From Spirodela intermedia (lineage: Eukaryota; Streptophyta; Magnoliopsida; Alismatales; Araceae), in assembly GCA_902729315.2 (NCBI GenBank), contig LR746274.1, positions 9,019,940-9,083,939 of the forward strand: a stretch of DNA of 64,000 nt, in the 5' to 3' direction. Of the stretch, positions 39,287-51,167 are shown piece by piece (within the stretch, counting starts at the first letter, position 1; each line of letters starts with the position of its first letter). Position numbers and translations under genes: made by a program. The notes below the pieces were generated by a model, which made no database searches, was not told the DNA's origin, and saw nothing but the letters and a program-made list of their open reading frames with translations.

Positions 39287-39669
39287 TATTGAAGCAATTC
39301 AAGATCAAGAAGAGGAATTCCGTCAAACAGTTTCACGCACAGACTTGTGCGACGGTTCACGACAGATATAAACGGACCGGTTTTTCTTAAAGACAAAATA
39401 AGGAAAGAGTTCTGAACTGGCACAACCGCCGGCTCATCTCAGCCAATTAGAGGACACTAACGTTATCAGTAACGGGCGTTTATTAATGGACGGTTCTTCA
39501 GAAAGACGCCCATTATGTGTTCGACGAAGTGCCAAAACAGAATATATAAACCAGAGAACTCTTTGTAATTCTTGGTTTTTCGAAATACGAGTGATGAGGG
39601 CTCACCCTCTCTCTCTCTATCCTCCTTCTTGAAAGACTCTTCTTCTATCTCTTTATCTCTTCTTCTTTA
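39287..39669 (+). repeat. 5' LTR of the copia element
   Basis: 383 bp from TATTGAAG to TTCTTCTTTA. Contains a TATA-like AATATATAAACC near 39540, the likely promoter, and a CT-rich 3' part. It differs from the 3' LTR by substitutions and small indels, so the insertion is not recent. Confidence 0.9.
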
Positions 39670-39699
39670 TGGTATCAGAGCCATCAGCCACACGACAAC

Positions 39700-42600
39700 A
39701 AGATCCAGTCTGAATCTCTTCAAAAGCATGACAGATTATGCGGGAAAAACTCTCTACAAATCTTCCGACAATGGAGCTGTCACGATACATCAGGTTACTA
39801 TGGCAAACCTGAATCCCGCAGGTTTGATGATTTCTCTCAAACTATCTAGGGAGAATTTTCTACTGTGAAAAACGTAGTTGTTACCCATCTTAACTGCTTA
39901 TGATTTAGTTGATATTTTACAGCAAGATCCACCGATGGTCTGCTCAAATGATGAAAATGGACATAATCAGTCCAATTCAAAATACAAAAGATGTTAGAAA
40001 AATGATCAAATCATTCTGTCAATTATTACCTCTTCTCTATCAGAAGCAATCTTACCAATCGTAGTTGGCAAAAGGACTGCTAAGGAAGCATGAGATGCAA
40101 TAAATAATTTTTTTGCAAGAAGGTCAAGATCTCGACTGATGGAATTGCAGACTCAACTTCACAATTTTCAAAAAGAAAATATGGTTTTGGACACCTACAT
40201 CCAAAGCATTCGAACCATAGGAGATGAACTAATGGCCAATGGTCATCCTATTGATGAACATAATCTTACTTTCTACTGTTAAGTTTGTCAAAATCACATA
40301 AATTACCCTTTAAAATCTCATTACATAGATCATCTAAAGCTTTATAACTAATTCATTCCGATGTGTGGGGGACCTGCCCCGGTGATATCTCATTTTGGTT
40401 TTACCTATTATGTGATATTTGTGGATGATTTCAGCAAATATACGTGTCTATTTCCTATGAAAAGAAAAAGTGATGTCTTGTCAATATTCTCTGAATATCA
40501 CGTTAAGGCAGAACGACAATTTTCTAAAAAAAGTTATCTCCTTCCAATCAGACTCGAGGGGGGGGGGGTGAATTTCAATCCCTACAAAAATATTCAAAAA
40601 ATCCCATGGAATTCATCACCGCATGTTATGTCCCTAGACCCCTGGACAGAATGGTACAGCAAAACGAAAACATAGGCATATAATAGAAATGGCGTTGCCA
40701 TTACTACACAATGTTTCTATGCCAAAGAAATTCTGGGATGAAGCCATCTCCACAGCCACGTTTCTTATAAATTTCATGACATCACTTATTTTAAAACATA
40801 AAATCACTTTACGAATTGTTACTTAATAAAACTCCTAATTTTTCTATCTTAAAAACCTTTGGTTGTTTATGTTTTCCTAATTTACGAGCTTATGCATCTA
40901 ACAAACTTAATTCTCGATTTAAAAGATGTGTTATCTTTGGTTATAGTTCAATGCACTTAGGTTATAGGTGTTTTTCGTTGGTTTCTGGAAAACATTTTAT
41001 ATCTCGTGATGTTTTATTTGATGAAACAAATTTTCCTTATGCTCATCCTGAATTTTTAGACAAGAACTTCTCTAATAATGATAAATCCTCCCTAGGCATC
41101 TTAGGACACTCTCATGTCCTCCTTGTTCCCTTAAACTCACATTATTCACACAACTCATTGGCCACCTCCCACAGTTAATTCTTCTCATGATTCTTCCATC
41201 ATCTCTTCTAATAATTCAGCTCCTGACATTTCTGCTGGACATACCAATCATACTAATGTGATATTTCAAAATTTGGACACCAGTCATGGTACTTCACCAT
41301 CGCATCATTTCAAAAATAGTCCCAGCCAACCGATGCCTCAGGATTCCATTAGTCTAGACATCCACTCTCCCTCTCTCAATCCACCAATAAAAGAAAAATC
41401 TCTCGCTGAAATCTATGTTCAAACCCAACCTATCTCTTTAATTACCACTAAACATCCTCTTCCAACGTGTCTTCTTACTTCACCTAGTCTTCCTACTAAA
41501 CCTACGTGTTACACTATAGCATCAAAAGATTCTAACTAGAACAAAGCAATGAATTCATAATTTAATGCACTTCTTCAAAATCAAACTTGGTCTCTCGTTC
41601 CTCGAACTACAGACATGCATATTATAGGTTGTCGTTGGATATTTAAATTGAAACTCAAACATGATGGTTCTATTGATCGCTATAAAACGAGATTAGTTGT
41701 CAAGGGATATTATACTCAAGAGGAGGGATTAGATTATCATGAAACTTTTAGTCTTGTAATTAAAATTACTACTATCCGCATTCTATTTTCTCTAGCGATC
41801 AGGCATAATTGGCATATTCACCAATTGGATGTCTTGAATGCTTTCTTACATTGTGATCTTTCTGAAACAATTTATATGAATCAACCCCCTGGTTTTAGTC
41901 ATCCTAATTATCCTGATTACGTGTGTAAACTTCAAAAATCATTACATGGGCTAAAATAACCCCCTTGCGAATGATTTAAGAAACTCTCTAATTTTTTAAC
42001 TTCTCTTGGATTTACTAGTTCTAAAACTGACTCCTCATTATTTTTCAAATATATAAACACCATCCCATATTTCTTGCTTATATATGTTGATGACATCTTA
42101 TTAATTAGCCCTGATTCATTCATAATACTATTTGTTCTTTTAATTTCAAATTTTCTATGCGTGATTTAGGACCTGCTCATTTCTTTTTAGGTATGGAATT
42201 AATTCATAATTGATCTGGTTGTTTTTTATCACAATCAAAATATATCACATCTATCTTAAGAAAAACTAAATGAGAAATACCAAACCCGTGTCAAACTCTT
42301 GCACCTTTTCTACGATCAAAAACACTCCAACAGAACTTGTTGATCTGATACTATACTGAAGCACGGTGGGGGCTCTCCAATATCTTACTATCACCCGACC
42401 AGACATCGCACACCGAGCGGCGCAAAGCGAGCATTAAGGAAAGACGAGTGGAGAGTCAAGCCCCTTGCCCAGCACCAGGGCTTTTCAAATGATGCATAAC
42501 CCAACACAAGAAGATTGGATTAAAGTCAAGCAGCTTCTTCGGTATTTAAAGGGCACGATTATGGAAGGTCTTCAATTTCATAAATCCTCTGATCTTTCAG

Positions 42601-43068
42601 TCTTGATATTTAGCGATGCTGATTGGGTAGGCTCACCCATTGATTGACGATCGACTAGTGGTTTTAATATTTCTTGGTAAAAATCTTGTTTCATGGAGCT
42701 CAAGAAAGCAACCAAATGTTGCTAGGTCAAGAATACAAGTCTATTGCCAACAACACTGCTGAATTCATTTGGATCAAATCTCTTCTTCATGAACTTCAAT
42801 TTAAATTGATCTCTACCCCTATTTTATGGTGCAATAATCTTGGAGCTACATATCTGGTGGCATACCCTGTGTTTCATGCACGCACGAAACATATTGAAAT
42901 CGATTATCATTTCGTGCATGAACAAGTCAACTCAGGTCAACTAAAAATTAATTTTCTGTCCACAAAGGATCAACTTGTCGGTATTCTTACAAAAGGCTTA
43001 CCTAAGCACAGGTTTCTTTTTCTGAAATCCAAGCTGAATGTTCTCCCAACCCTCAGCTTGCGGGGGAG
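39700..43068 (+). pseudogene. Copia gag-pol relic
   Basis: Segments in order: a gag piece near 40130-40280 (YIQSIRTIGDELMANGHPID, the UBN2-type gag pattern); integrase at about 40290-40675 (LIHSDVWG-like start, YYVIFVDDFSKYTCLFPMK); the integrase C-terminal part at 40816-41178 (TFGCLCFPNLRAYASNKL, KRCVIFGYSSMHLGYRCF); RT at 41615-42120 ([38 protein letters not shown]) with the YVDD box at 42083-42094; and RNase H at 42465-43040 (RYLKGTIMEGLQF, FSDADWVGSP, WCNNLGATYL, ARTKHIEIDYHFV). Frames are broken by many stops. Not functional. Confidence 0.88.
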
Positions 43069-43469
43069 TATTGAAGCACTTCAAGATCAAGAAGAGAAAT
43101 TTCGTCAAACAGTTTCAAGCACAAACTTATGCAACGGTTCGTGACTGATATAAACGGACCGGTTTTTCTTAAAGACAAAATAAGGAAAGAATTCTGAAAC
43201 GGCACAACCGTTGGCTCATCTCAGCCAATTAGACACTAACGTTATCAGTAACGGGCGTTTATTAATGGACGATTATTCAGAAAGATGCCCATTATATGTT
43301 CGATGGAGTGCCAAAATAGAACTATTTTGTAGACTATATAAACCACATAACTCTTTGTAATTCTTGGTTTTTCGAAATACGATCGATGAGGGCTAGCCCT
43401 CTCTCTCTACCTCTCTCTATCCTCTTTCTTGAAAGACTCTTCTTCTATCTCTTTATCTCTTCTTCTTTA
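43069..43469 (+). repeat. 3' LTR of the copia element
   Basis: 401 bp, same ends as the 5' LTR. It has about 17 extra bases near 43325 (ACTATTTTGTAGACTATATA region) and an additional CTCTACCTCT unit near 43408. Confidence 0.9.
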
Positions 43470-43474
43470 CTCAG

Positions 43475-44339
43475 CTCGTGAGAAATGTGCTCCATTCGCT
43501 GCAGCCGCCGCTGTCATCGCCGCACTCACCTCCGCCTGTCACTTAGGAGAAGAGTCCGTCGATGCCGCTGCCGTCAATGTCTTCGTAGCCACCATGCCCG
43601 CTGCCACTGTCTCCACCTCTCACACAGAATGAGGCTGGGCAGCACCCATGCCCTACTGTCGGGGTCCCCCCATTTCTCTACTCTGAAGACATTTCCATCT
43701 TGTTATATCATTAGTCAAGCAACTCATAACTCTTCATTCTAATTTATGAAGATGATACTTTATCACCAATCGCATGTCCAATGGTGTTGATACTCTCAAC
43801 ACATCATTGAGCCATGAATTTGTAATTTGTGTTACTTTTTGTATTGTTTGGAAATTAAGTTGCAACTTTTAGATACTTACCTTAATAGAGGATGACCCAA
43901 GAGATGGCTAAAATGAAAACAAAATCAAATCATCATGGAAATCTAATTGGCAAACCCTACCTACAGATCTGCTCGTCTGTAACTTGAAATTAGAGTACTA
44001 GAGAATGAACAGAATCGTCTAAAAAATGATAAAAAAATGGATTGAAAGCCTTAATCTTGTTGTCTTCATACCATCTAGATGATGGATTAAACAAGACCGA
44101 AAATAAAGTATTGTAAAAAGAGAAATCAAACTCGCATGTGCCCAAACATCACTCCACTTGTCCCTACTTCTCACCTGAAGATAACTCAGCTTCAAAAGTT
44201 TCCAAATTCTTCCAATATTCTACTTTTTATCATCTACAAAACTTTCTTCCTTTGCCCTTGAATATTGATAATATTATATTTTTATGTGTTAATCCATATT
44301 ATATCTTTTATAATTTTTAGGTTAATTCATAGAAAAGAG
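43475..44339. other. Right flank of copia insertion, no gene seen
   Basis: 43480-43640 is GC-rich and in composition continues the target at 39170-39286 (GCCGCCGCTGTCATCGCCGC). The small frame there is short and unassigned. 43680-44339 is AT-rich without recognisable content. Confidence 0.5.
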
Positions 44340-44950
44340 TATGGTTCGGAGGCTAATTCAAGAAAAATATGATTTGACTCATTGGTATGAATTTCATCCT
44401 AGTTCAAGAGGTTGATGATGATTTGAGACTTGTCTTATTTTCATTTTCATTAAAAAAAGAGGTTAGTTATTAGCAATCTACAAAAGAAAATGAGCTCAAA
44501 ATAGAGGTAGAAACTCAAGATGAATCTTTGAAGAAATTTTATCCTAGAGGTAAAACTAATGAGATGAGAAAAGCAATGAGTTTTTCTCAGGTCCAAATGA
44601 TCTTTTGCATGGGGCTTGGGAAAGATTAAAAGGTTGAATTAGAAAATGCCCTCATCATGGAATCCCAATATGGCAAATGCCTCAACATTTTATGATAGAT
44701 TAACATAAGCTAATAAACATATAGTAAATGTATCTTGCAAAGGAACATTTATGGAGTTAGAGGAAGATGAAGTTCATCAAGGTTTAGAAAATTTATGTCA
44801 AAATTCTTTAAACTGTGCATCCGCATCTTCTCATGACAGGAACATAGGCATTATGAAGAAAAATGAAATTTATGAAGTAGGAACACAAGATGAGCTAAAA
44901 ATAGAAATGAATGCTCTAAATAGGAGTTAGAGAAATTAACATTGGTTTTA
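44340..44950 (+). pseudogene. Ty3/gypsy-type gag relic, copy 3 (diverged)
   Basis: It aligns with 34060-34620 (shared text GATGAATCTTTGAAGAAAT, GGTAAAACTAATGAGATGAG, GAGTTAGAGGAAGATGAAG) but with many substitutions and small deletions. Same family as the relics inside the SRLK inverted repeat, but older or an independent copy. Confidence 0.75.
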
Positions 44951-45069
44951 TCTCAATAAAAACTTGAAATTCGTTACCAGTCATTTTATTATGTGTTCTA
45001 GTGATATTCATTGTAAAAATGAACATTACATAAGTCAGCCTATAGAAAACTTTGCAGATCAAGTCTTAG

Positions 45070-46045
45070 CTTTGTGATGTACATTTGTCGTTGTGCTTAA
45101 ATGCCCATTATTTAATAATATTTATAACTAAGACTTAATAAATATTAGTATAGATGTAAGTTTCAAGTCAAATATATAGAGATCATTAATTTTTTGTGAA
45201 AAATAATTTAGTTTTTATATAAAATGATTTTAATATTTTATCACTATTTTATAGAAATAATAAAATAGAGGGATGAGGTGAGAAGAATAAAGAAAGGGAA
45301 GTGGAGAAAAGAAAGGAGGAAAAGAGAGAGGAAGAGAGAAATACATACGAATAATCAGGAGAGAGAAACAATGGTCACATTTATTTGCATGCGTAACTAG
45401 AGTTGACCACATTTATCAGACGAATGTGTGTTCGAGAATTCACACACATGACATGAGGTCAGCCATGAATATCTCCACCTTGTAGTAACAGTTCAAGGTT
45501 CATTAATCAACCTTTAGTCTCATTGATTTTGCGTTCAATAATAAAAAAATACTCATTATTTGCAAAATGTCAAGAACACGAATATTTTGAGATTCAACTA
45601 TGAAAATCAATAAAAAATAAGTTGGACAAAATCTTAGCTTGATCTTAAATGAGTTTTGGAAGATTCAGCAAAGAAACAAAGATCATTCATTAGGATTTGA
45701 ATTAATTCTATTCATTTCAATCGAAACATGTATGAAATAGAAATAACTTATCATAAAATATAAATAAATATTAAAAACACAAATAATGACAAAATTAGGA
45801 AATAAATCATTACCCAAGTGTAGTCCGCTTCCCGAGCAATTGGAGACATTGATTTCGTTCGGTTTGATTTCGTTCAGACATGCCACACCATGCTGAAAGT
45901 CATAGAAGTATCGTCTGAAAATACTACACTGCTTGCTGAAGAGATCCACCAAAAAGAGGGGTCGATCATGATATCACTATTATTTGGGGGGAGAAGGGAA
46001 GAGTTGATCACTTGCTGGAGGCCTTGAGTTGATCGCTTCGGGGCT
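45070..46045 (-). repeat. Dispersed repeat R4, inverted copy
   Basis: Reverse complement of 22320-23590, including the CT-rich stretch (GA-rich here, 45255-45370). It joins the GC-rich segment at its right end. Confidence 0.65.
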
Positions 46046-46328
46046 GCATAGCCCGGCGGGTCGTGACGGAGCGGAGACTTGATGTAAGCAGAGACGTCTG
46101 GTGAAGAGCGATGCTCAGCGTCGACAGTCGGTCCTGGTCGAGAGTCGCCGTAGTCGTCGTCGTAAGGCGTGGCACGGTCAGATCGGGAGTGGGCCCGCTG
46201 GTGGGCCGAAGGGCACGCTAGCAAACGTGCGCAGCAAGCCGCGCGGCGTGTCTCAGGGCACATGGGCGGCGGCGCCTGGTGGGCGCGCGGGCCGCAGGAG
46301 CCGACGCGCGGCGGCGGCGCTTCGGTGG

Positions 46329-46480
46329 GATGCCGAGTGTCAGCGGCGCTTTGGCGGAAATGCCGAGTGTCAGCGGCGCTTCGGCGGGAATGCCAAGCGT
46401 CAGCGGCGCTTCGGCGGGAATGCCGAGGGTCAGCAGCGCTTCGGCAGGAATGCCGAGCGTCAGCGGTTGGGTGGAAGCCC
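46329..46480 (+). repeat. 30-bp minisatellite, about five units
   Basis: Units such as ATGCCGAGTGTCAGCGGCGC plus TTCGGCGGGA repeat with a 30-nt period. Read in one + frame it gives the decapeptide MPSVSGASAG repeated with small changes. The period is a multiple of three, so all frames stay open. Confidence 0.9.
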
Positions 46481-46807
46481 CAACCGTTGCCGGAAGGATC
46501 AGCCTTCTCTAGCGGCACCGGGAAGCGGAGCAGAGGAAGGAGATGATCCCGGTCGATGATACCAGGGAGGGTTGAGCCCTCCTGGTCTAGGCGACGCCGG
46601 AAATGGCGCGACAGCGGCGGATCGTCGGGAAACTCCGGCGGGGGCCTGTGCGGAGCTTGGACTGGATCTGGCTCGTCGGCACGGCTGCAGAGTCTCTCCC
46701 GACGTCGGCAGCAGGTAGGCGTTCGTCGGTGAACGGCCAGCGACTGAGCGGAGCGGCAGATGGCGGCTCCGGCGAGTTTATGGTGGAGTTCCGAAGGAAG
46801 AGGTGGC

Positions 46808-46843
46808 AGTCGAACTAGGAGTCAAGAGACTCCTAGTTCGACT
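46808..46843. repeat. Perfect 16-bp inverted repeat with 4-nt loop
   Basis: AGTCGAACTAGGAGTC (46808-46823), loop AAGA, then its exact reverse complement (46828-46843). No T-run or other terminator sign follows. Function unknown; it could be a hairpin in RNA or a palindromic insertion scar. Confidence 0.9.
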
Positions 46844-47175
46844 CGTACGGTGCTTAAGTGGGCCTCAAATGAAGACCCAAATAAGCCCCAAAAGAGGCCC
46901 AAAAGGAAAGAAGCATAGGCCCCCCCCCCCTAAGGGTTTAAATTGGGCCTCAAAAGAGAGACCCAATAAAACCCTAAAGAAAGGGAGACACAAACAACAA
47001 CACACACACATAGAATTGGGCCTGCTAACACACAAACGTGAGGCCCAACAATTCAACGTGAAAATACAAAGAAAGATAAGGGTGAGCTCGAGCTTGTTGT
47101 CGTCGTGGAGGTGGAATGTTGTCGTCCTGAAGGGCTAGGCTGTGTAGTGAAAGTCAGGCTCTTCGTCTTCGTGCG

Positions 47176-47225
47176 TTGATTGACGCAACATCTGAGGAGG
47201 CGGACGAGGTTCTGGTGCTGAAGTA
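47176..47225 (-). pseudogene. Orphan fragment of SRLK kinase exon 4
   Basis: About 50 bp (GACGCAACATCTGAGGAGGC onward to GTGCTGAAG) match 36275-36321 of SRLK-D with two or three substitutions, that is, the antisense of the exon 4 stretch encoding [15 protein letters not shown]. No SRLK sequence flanks it on either side. It abuts the GC-rich block. Confidence 0.8.
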
Positions 47226-48239
47226 GGATGAGGGGAGACTTAAGTCAAGCTTCACCATAAGACTTCTTCCATTACTTTCAACTCATAATAAAAGCTCACC
47301 TAAGTCTTTACAATCAAATAGTTATCAAGAAAATGTTAGAGAATCACCACTTGACTTCATAAATGTAAAGTGGGGTTAGTCTCATAATATAAATAAAATA
47401 ATATTCATTAAGACTTTAATGATAAAACATTATGAATGTCATAATGAGTCGATAACACATGTATAATTACGTTCTCTACCTATTAATTAGCATTTAAATA
47501 TAAGATATTAATACATAGATGTAACTACTAATCTATAATTATCAATAAGATTAGACGGATTTTGGTGTAGAGTGTTGGTTTACTCAAAGGAAGCTAGGAT
47601 AGTAGCAAAGCACTTGCTAGGATAATGTTGTAGATTAGAATTTTGATAATGTTTTCTTTATAGCTTTGCTTATGATGTCACACTTTACAACTTTAGGTCG
47701 ATTTCATTGAGCTCACATTCCTCCTTTCTAGATCCCTAAGTGAAAGCAACAGAGGTGGCCACAATTGTAGTGAAAGATGACACCATGAGAAAAAAAGTGG
47801 GCACGACATTAGAGGTTACAGGAGTTTGCCTACCACCTAATTTGAAAATTTTAATTTCATTGACTTCTTGAATGCTTTTTAATTTGAAAAATAGTTAGCT
47901 AGATAGATAGAACGGGAGCTCAAGGCTCCTTCCTGCATGTCTTCACCACTTCATCTATTTCATTTGTTCTTTCAATATATTTTCTCGCTACGGTCGCTCG
48001 CTCGCGTGAGAGATCATAAGATCGCCATCTTATATGATCGGTTGACCGTAAAAGGTGTTAAGCGACTATCTAACACCGGCATCAAGTTAACGAAATTCTT
48101 TGTTATTCTCGTTTATTATCGGCATCAATTGCTATAATTCTTTATTCTTTGTAATATGCCGGCCTGGCACTATTCTGAGTTGTCATCGAAGACAATGAGG
48201 AGGTGTAAGATACTACGAGTCAACCGCGTGTCTCACAGG
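47226..48239. other. SRLK-E distal 5' flank
   Basis: AT-rich, no gene seen. It contains TAGATAGATAGA near 47900, resembling the region before SRLK-B near 10925, and a GGTCGCTCGCTCGCG palindromic stretch near 47993-48007. Confidence 0.5.
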
Positions 48240-48441
48240 AGTTTCCGAGAGGGGCACCACAAAGGAAGAGGGAAATAGACGCGTGATTCTCGGTGGTCGT
48301 CTACCTCGAGACGCAAGCGTCGTGAGACGAACGCCGCCGCGCCCTTTGACCCATCAAGAAGAATAATTTGCTCTTCTTATCCTTCAATCGGTCAGACGGA
48401 GGGGAAAGTTTCGGCTGCCCGTCCGCCTGAGCGGGAAAAAC
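48240..48441 (+). promoter_or_regulatory. SRLK-E proximal upstream segment with W-box core
   Basis: Homologous to the segments before B, C, D and F. TTGACC lies at 48346-48351, 96 bp before the start codon. The CTTCTTATCCTTCAATCGG and GTCAGACG blocks are shared. Confidence 0.45.
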
Positions 48442-51128
48442 ATGGCGGGCTGGAAAGCCAGACGACAGCCATTCGCCTTCGCCGCGCTCTTGCCCACCCT
48501 CGTCGTCCTCTCCGCCGCCGTCGACACCCTCGCTCCCGGCGACCGCTTGGAGGACGGCAGTTCCCTAGTCTCCTCCGATGGGAGCTTCAAACTAGGATTC
48601 TTCACGCCGGGGAAGTCGAATTTCAGGTACTTGGGTATCTCCTACAACCAGACTGCCGACCAGACGGTGGTCTGGGTGTCCAACCGTGATACTCCCCTGC
48701 CGGACAAGACGGGCGTCCTCTCCATCTCCACCAACGGCAGCCTCTTCCTCTCCGACTCAAAAGGAATAATCTACTGGTCGACGTCGTCGACGAGGCTTGC
48801 CGGGCCAGTTGCCAAGCTTCTGGACGACGGCAACTTCGTCGTGGCCGGTACTGGCGAAGGTGGATACGCCTGGCAGAGCTTTGACCACCCCACGGACTCC
48901 CTCCTCCCCGGTATGAAGTTGTGGACCGACCCCCGGACCGGGTTTGCCAGAAACGCCACTTCATGGAAGTCCGACGACGACCCTGGCACTGGGGACTACA
49001 CATCCTTCTTGGACACTAACGGGGATCCGCAGATCTTCTTACTCAAGGGCACAAAGCTGGTCTGGAGGTCGGGGCCCTGGATAGGAAAAGGATTCAGCGG
49101 CATCCCGGAGATGTGGATCAACGTCGAGTTCAACTCCTCCTTCGTCTCAAACGCCGACGAAGCCTACTACCTGTTCAGCAGGCGGTCTAAGTCCGTCCTG
49201 TCAAGGCTGGTGGTTCAGCCCAAAGGTGTGACAGAACACCGGGTTTGGATAGAGAGCAAAGGCGATTGGAATGTTTTCTGGTCCGGTCCCAGGGACCGCT
49301 GCGACGAATTTGGCTACTGCGGGAGCTTCGGCGTATGTGACGCTAATGAGACTCCGCTGTGCAGCTGTCTTCAAGGTTTCGAACCCAACTCGCCGGATAA
49401 CTGGAAACTCAGGGATGGCACGGACGGTTGCAGACGGAGGACGGCGTTGGACTGCCAAAATGGCACCGACGGGTTCGTCTTGGTGGCTAACACGAACCTT
49501 CCCGACACATCGATGGCGCTGGTGAACGAGAATATGGGGACTGAGGAGTGCTGGGAAGCGTGCCTCAGGAATTGCTCCTGCACGGCCTACGCCATTGCGG
49601 CGATTATCGACGGCGGCAGGAGCCGCTGCATTCAGTGGAGTACCGCGTTGACGGACCTCCGGGTCTACGCCGATGGCGGGCAGAATCTGTTCGTCCGCCT
49701 CGCACGTGCCGATCTAGGTACGACCGGAGAAAACTACCTTTAGCTTAAGCCTGGGCAAAGGTCGTCTTCTAGGGTTTTCAGAGCCGGCAGTTTTGACCAC
49801 CCCAAAATAGCTCTAACGCGGACTCACCAACAACCCCCAGCAACTATTTCGAAGAGTTTTCTACCATCGTCAGCGGAGGGAAACAACGGTCCCCGCGTGC
49901 TGTTTATTTAATTAATATGAATTGAGCTTGGAGTTAAGGGCGTCCACTCTCTCTGCAGCTTTGTCGTCGAGCAAGCGGAAGAGAAGACGGATAGTAACGG
50001 CAGTCTCGGCTGCGGCGGCGGTCCTCGTAGGGATTCTCCTGGCTGGGCTGGTCGCCAGGTTTATCAGGCAGAGGCGGAAAAGTAGTAATACAGGTTAGAG
50101 CCCTTTTCTCAGCTCTCTATCTCTCTATCTCTCTATCTCTCTCTATCTCTCTCTCCTTCTCCCCCTCCCTCTCTCGCGACATGGATAAATAATCACAGTC
50201 TCGTACTATTTTATTTTACAGTGGTGCTCGGAAACTTCCCTATAGTGAAGAGTAACGCCTGGAAGGAGGAGATGAGCAGGTCGAGGGAGCTGGATCTCCC
50301 CTTGTTCGAACTTGCAGCCATCGCCGTGGCCACCAACCACTTTTCCAACGACAATCTGCTCGGCGAGGGCGGCTTCGGTCCCGTTTACAAGGTCAACCAA
50401 CTCGCCTCTTCGACTGACTAACCCCTCGTTGAACTTGAAGTTTCAATCTTTCTAACTTTCTAATTCTGGGCCGGCAGGGGAGGCTGGAAGGAAAGCAGGA
50501 GGTGGCGGTGAAGAGACTGGCGAAGAGCTCCTCGCAGGGCGTGGAACAATTCATGAACGAGGTGAGGTTGATAGCGAAGCTTCAGCACCGGAACCTCGTC
50601 CGCCTCCTCGGATGTTGCGTCGATGGCGAAGAGAGGATGCTCGTCTACGAGTACATGCCCAACGGAAGCCTGGACTCCTTCATTTTCAGTCAGTCTCTCA
50701 CCCTCTGCTTCCTTCTCCCTCGCTCGCTTTTTCCCTCTCTCCCTCTCTAAACCCAATCTCCTCCCTTTTCCCACCCTCTCTTTATGTCCTGATCTCTTGA
50801 TTTGTTATCTATCGCTTTCCCTCTCCCTCTCTCCCTCTCCCCCTCCCGTATGGTGTCAGACAAAAACAAGGGGGCACTACTGGACTGGGCGACGCGGTGG
50901 CGGATAATAATGGGGGTTGCGCGGGGGCTGCTCTACCTCCACCAGGACTCGCGCTTAAGGATCATCCACCGGGATCTCAAGGCTGGCAACGTCCTCCTCG
51001 ATGACAGCATGAACCCCAAGATCTCCGACTTCGGCATGGCCCACATCATCCCCGGAGACGAGATCGAGGGTAAAACTCGAAGGGTCGTCGGCACCTAGTT
51101 AGTCTCCTCTGAATGACTCCCCACCCGC

Positions 51129-51167
<39 letters not shown>

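Larger units (their letters stand above)
39287..43469 (+). mobile_element. Ty1/copia LTR retrotransposon, degenerate, both LTRs present
   Basis: Left LTR 39287-39669 and right LTR 43069-43469 are similar along their length and start TATTGAAGCA. The 5-bp target duplication CTCAG flanks the element (39282-39286, 43470-43474). A primer binding site TGGTATCAGAGCC follows the left LTR (39670), complementary to the initiator tRNA-Met end. A purine tract CGGGGGAG ends at 43068. Internal order gag, integrase, RT, RNase H is that of Ty1/copia. Many stops, shifts and deletions (protease and half the integrase are missing) make it non-autonomous. Confidence 0.93.
46046..47170 (+). other. GC-rich segment with minisatellite and hairpin, no assigned gene
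   Basis: A sudden GC- and CpG-rich block between AT-rich repeats. Overlapping open frames of 125-152 codons run on the + strand and one of 214 codons on the minus strand (46518-45874), as expected when GC-rich DNA has few stop codons. None looks like a known domain. 46880-47070 carries GGGCCTCAAA and AGGCCCAA repeats and a C-run at 46921-46930. Could be a fragment captured by a transposon or the untranslated region of a retroelement. Confidence 0.45.

Noticed and set aside
45874-46518. Minus-strand 214-codon frame with HSRRSAAD-type repeats
   Set aside because: Antisense reading of the 30-bp minisatellite joined to repeat R4; GC-rich DNA stays open in several frames.
46808-46843. Intrinsic terminator
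   Set aside because: Plant nuclear DNA, no T-run after the stem, no gene ending here.
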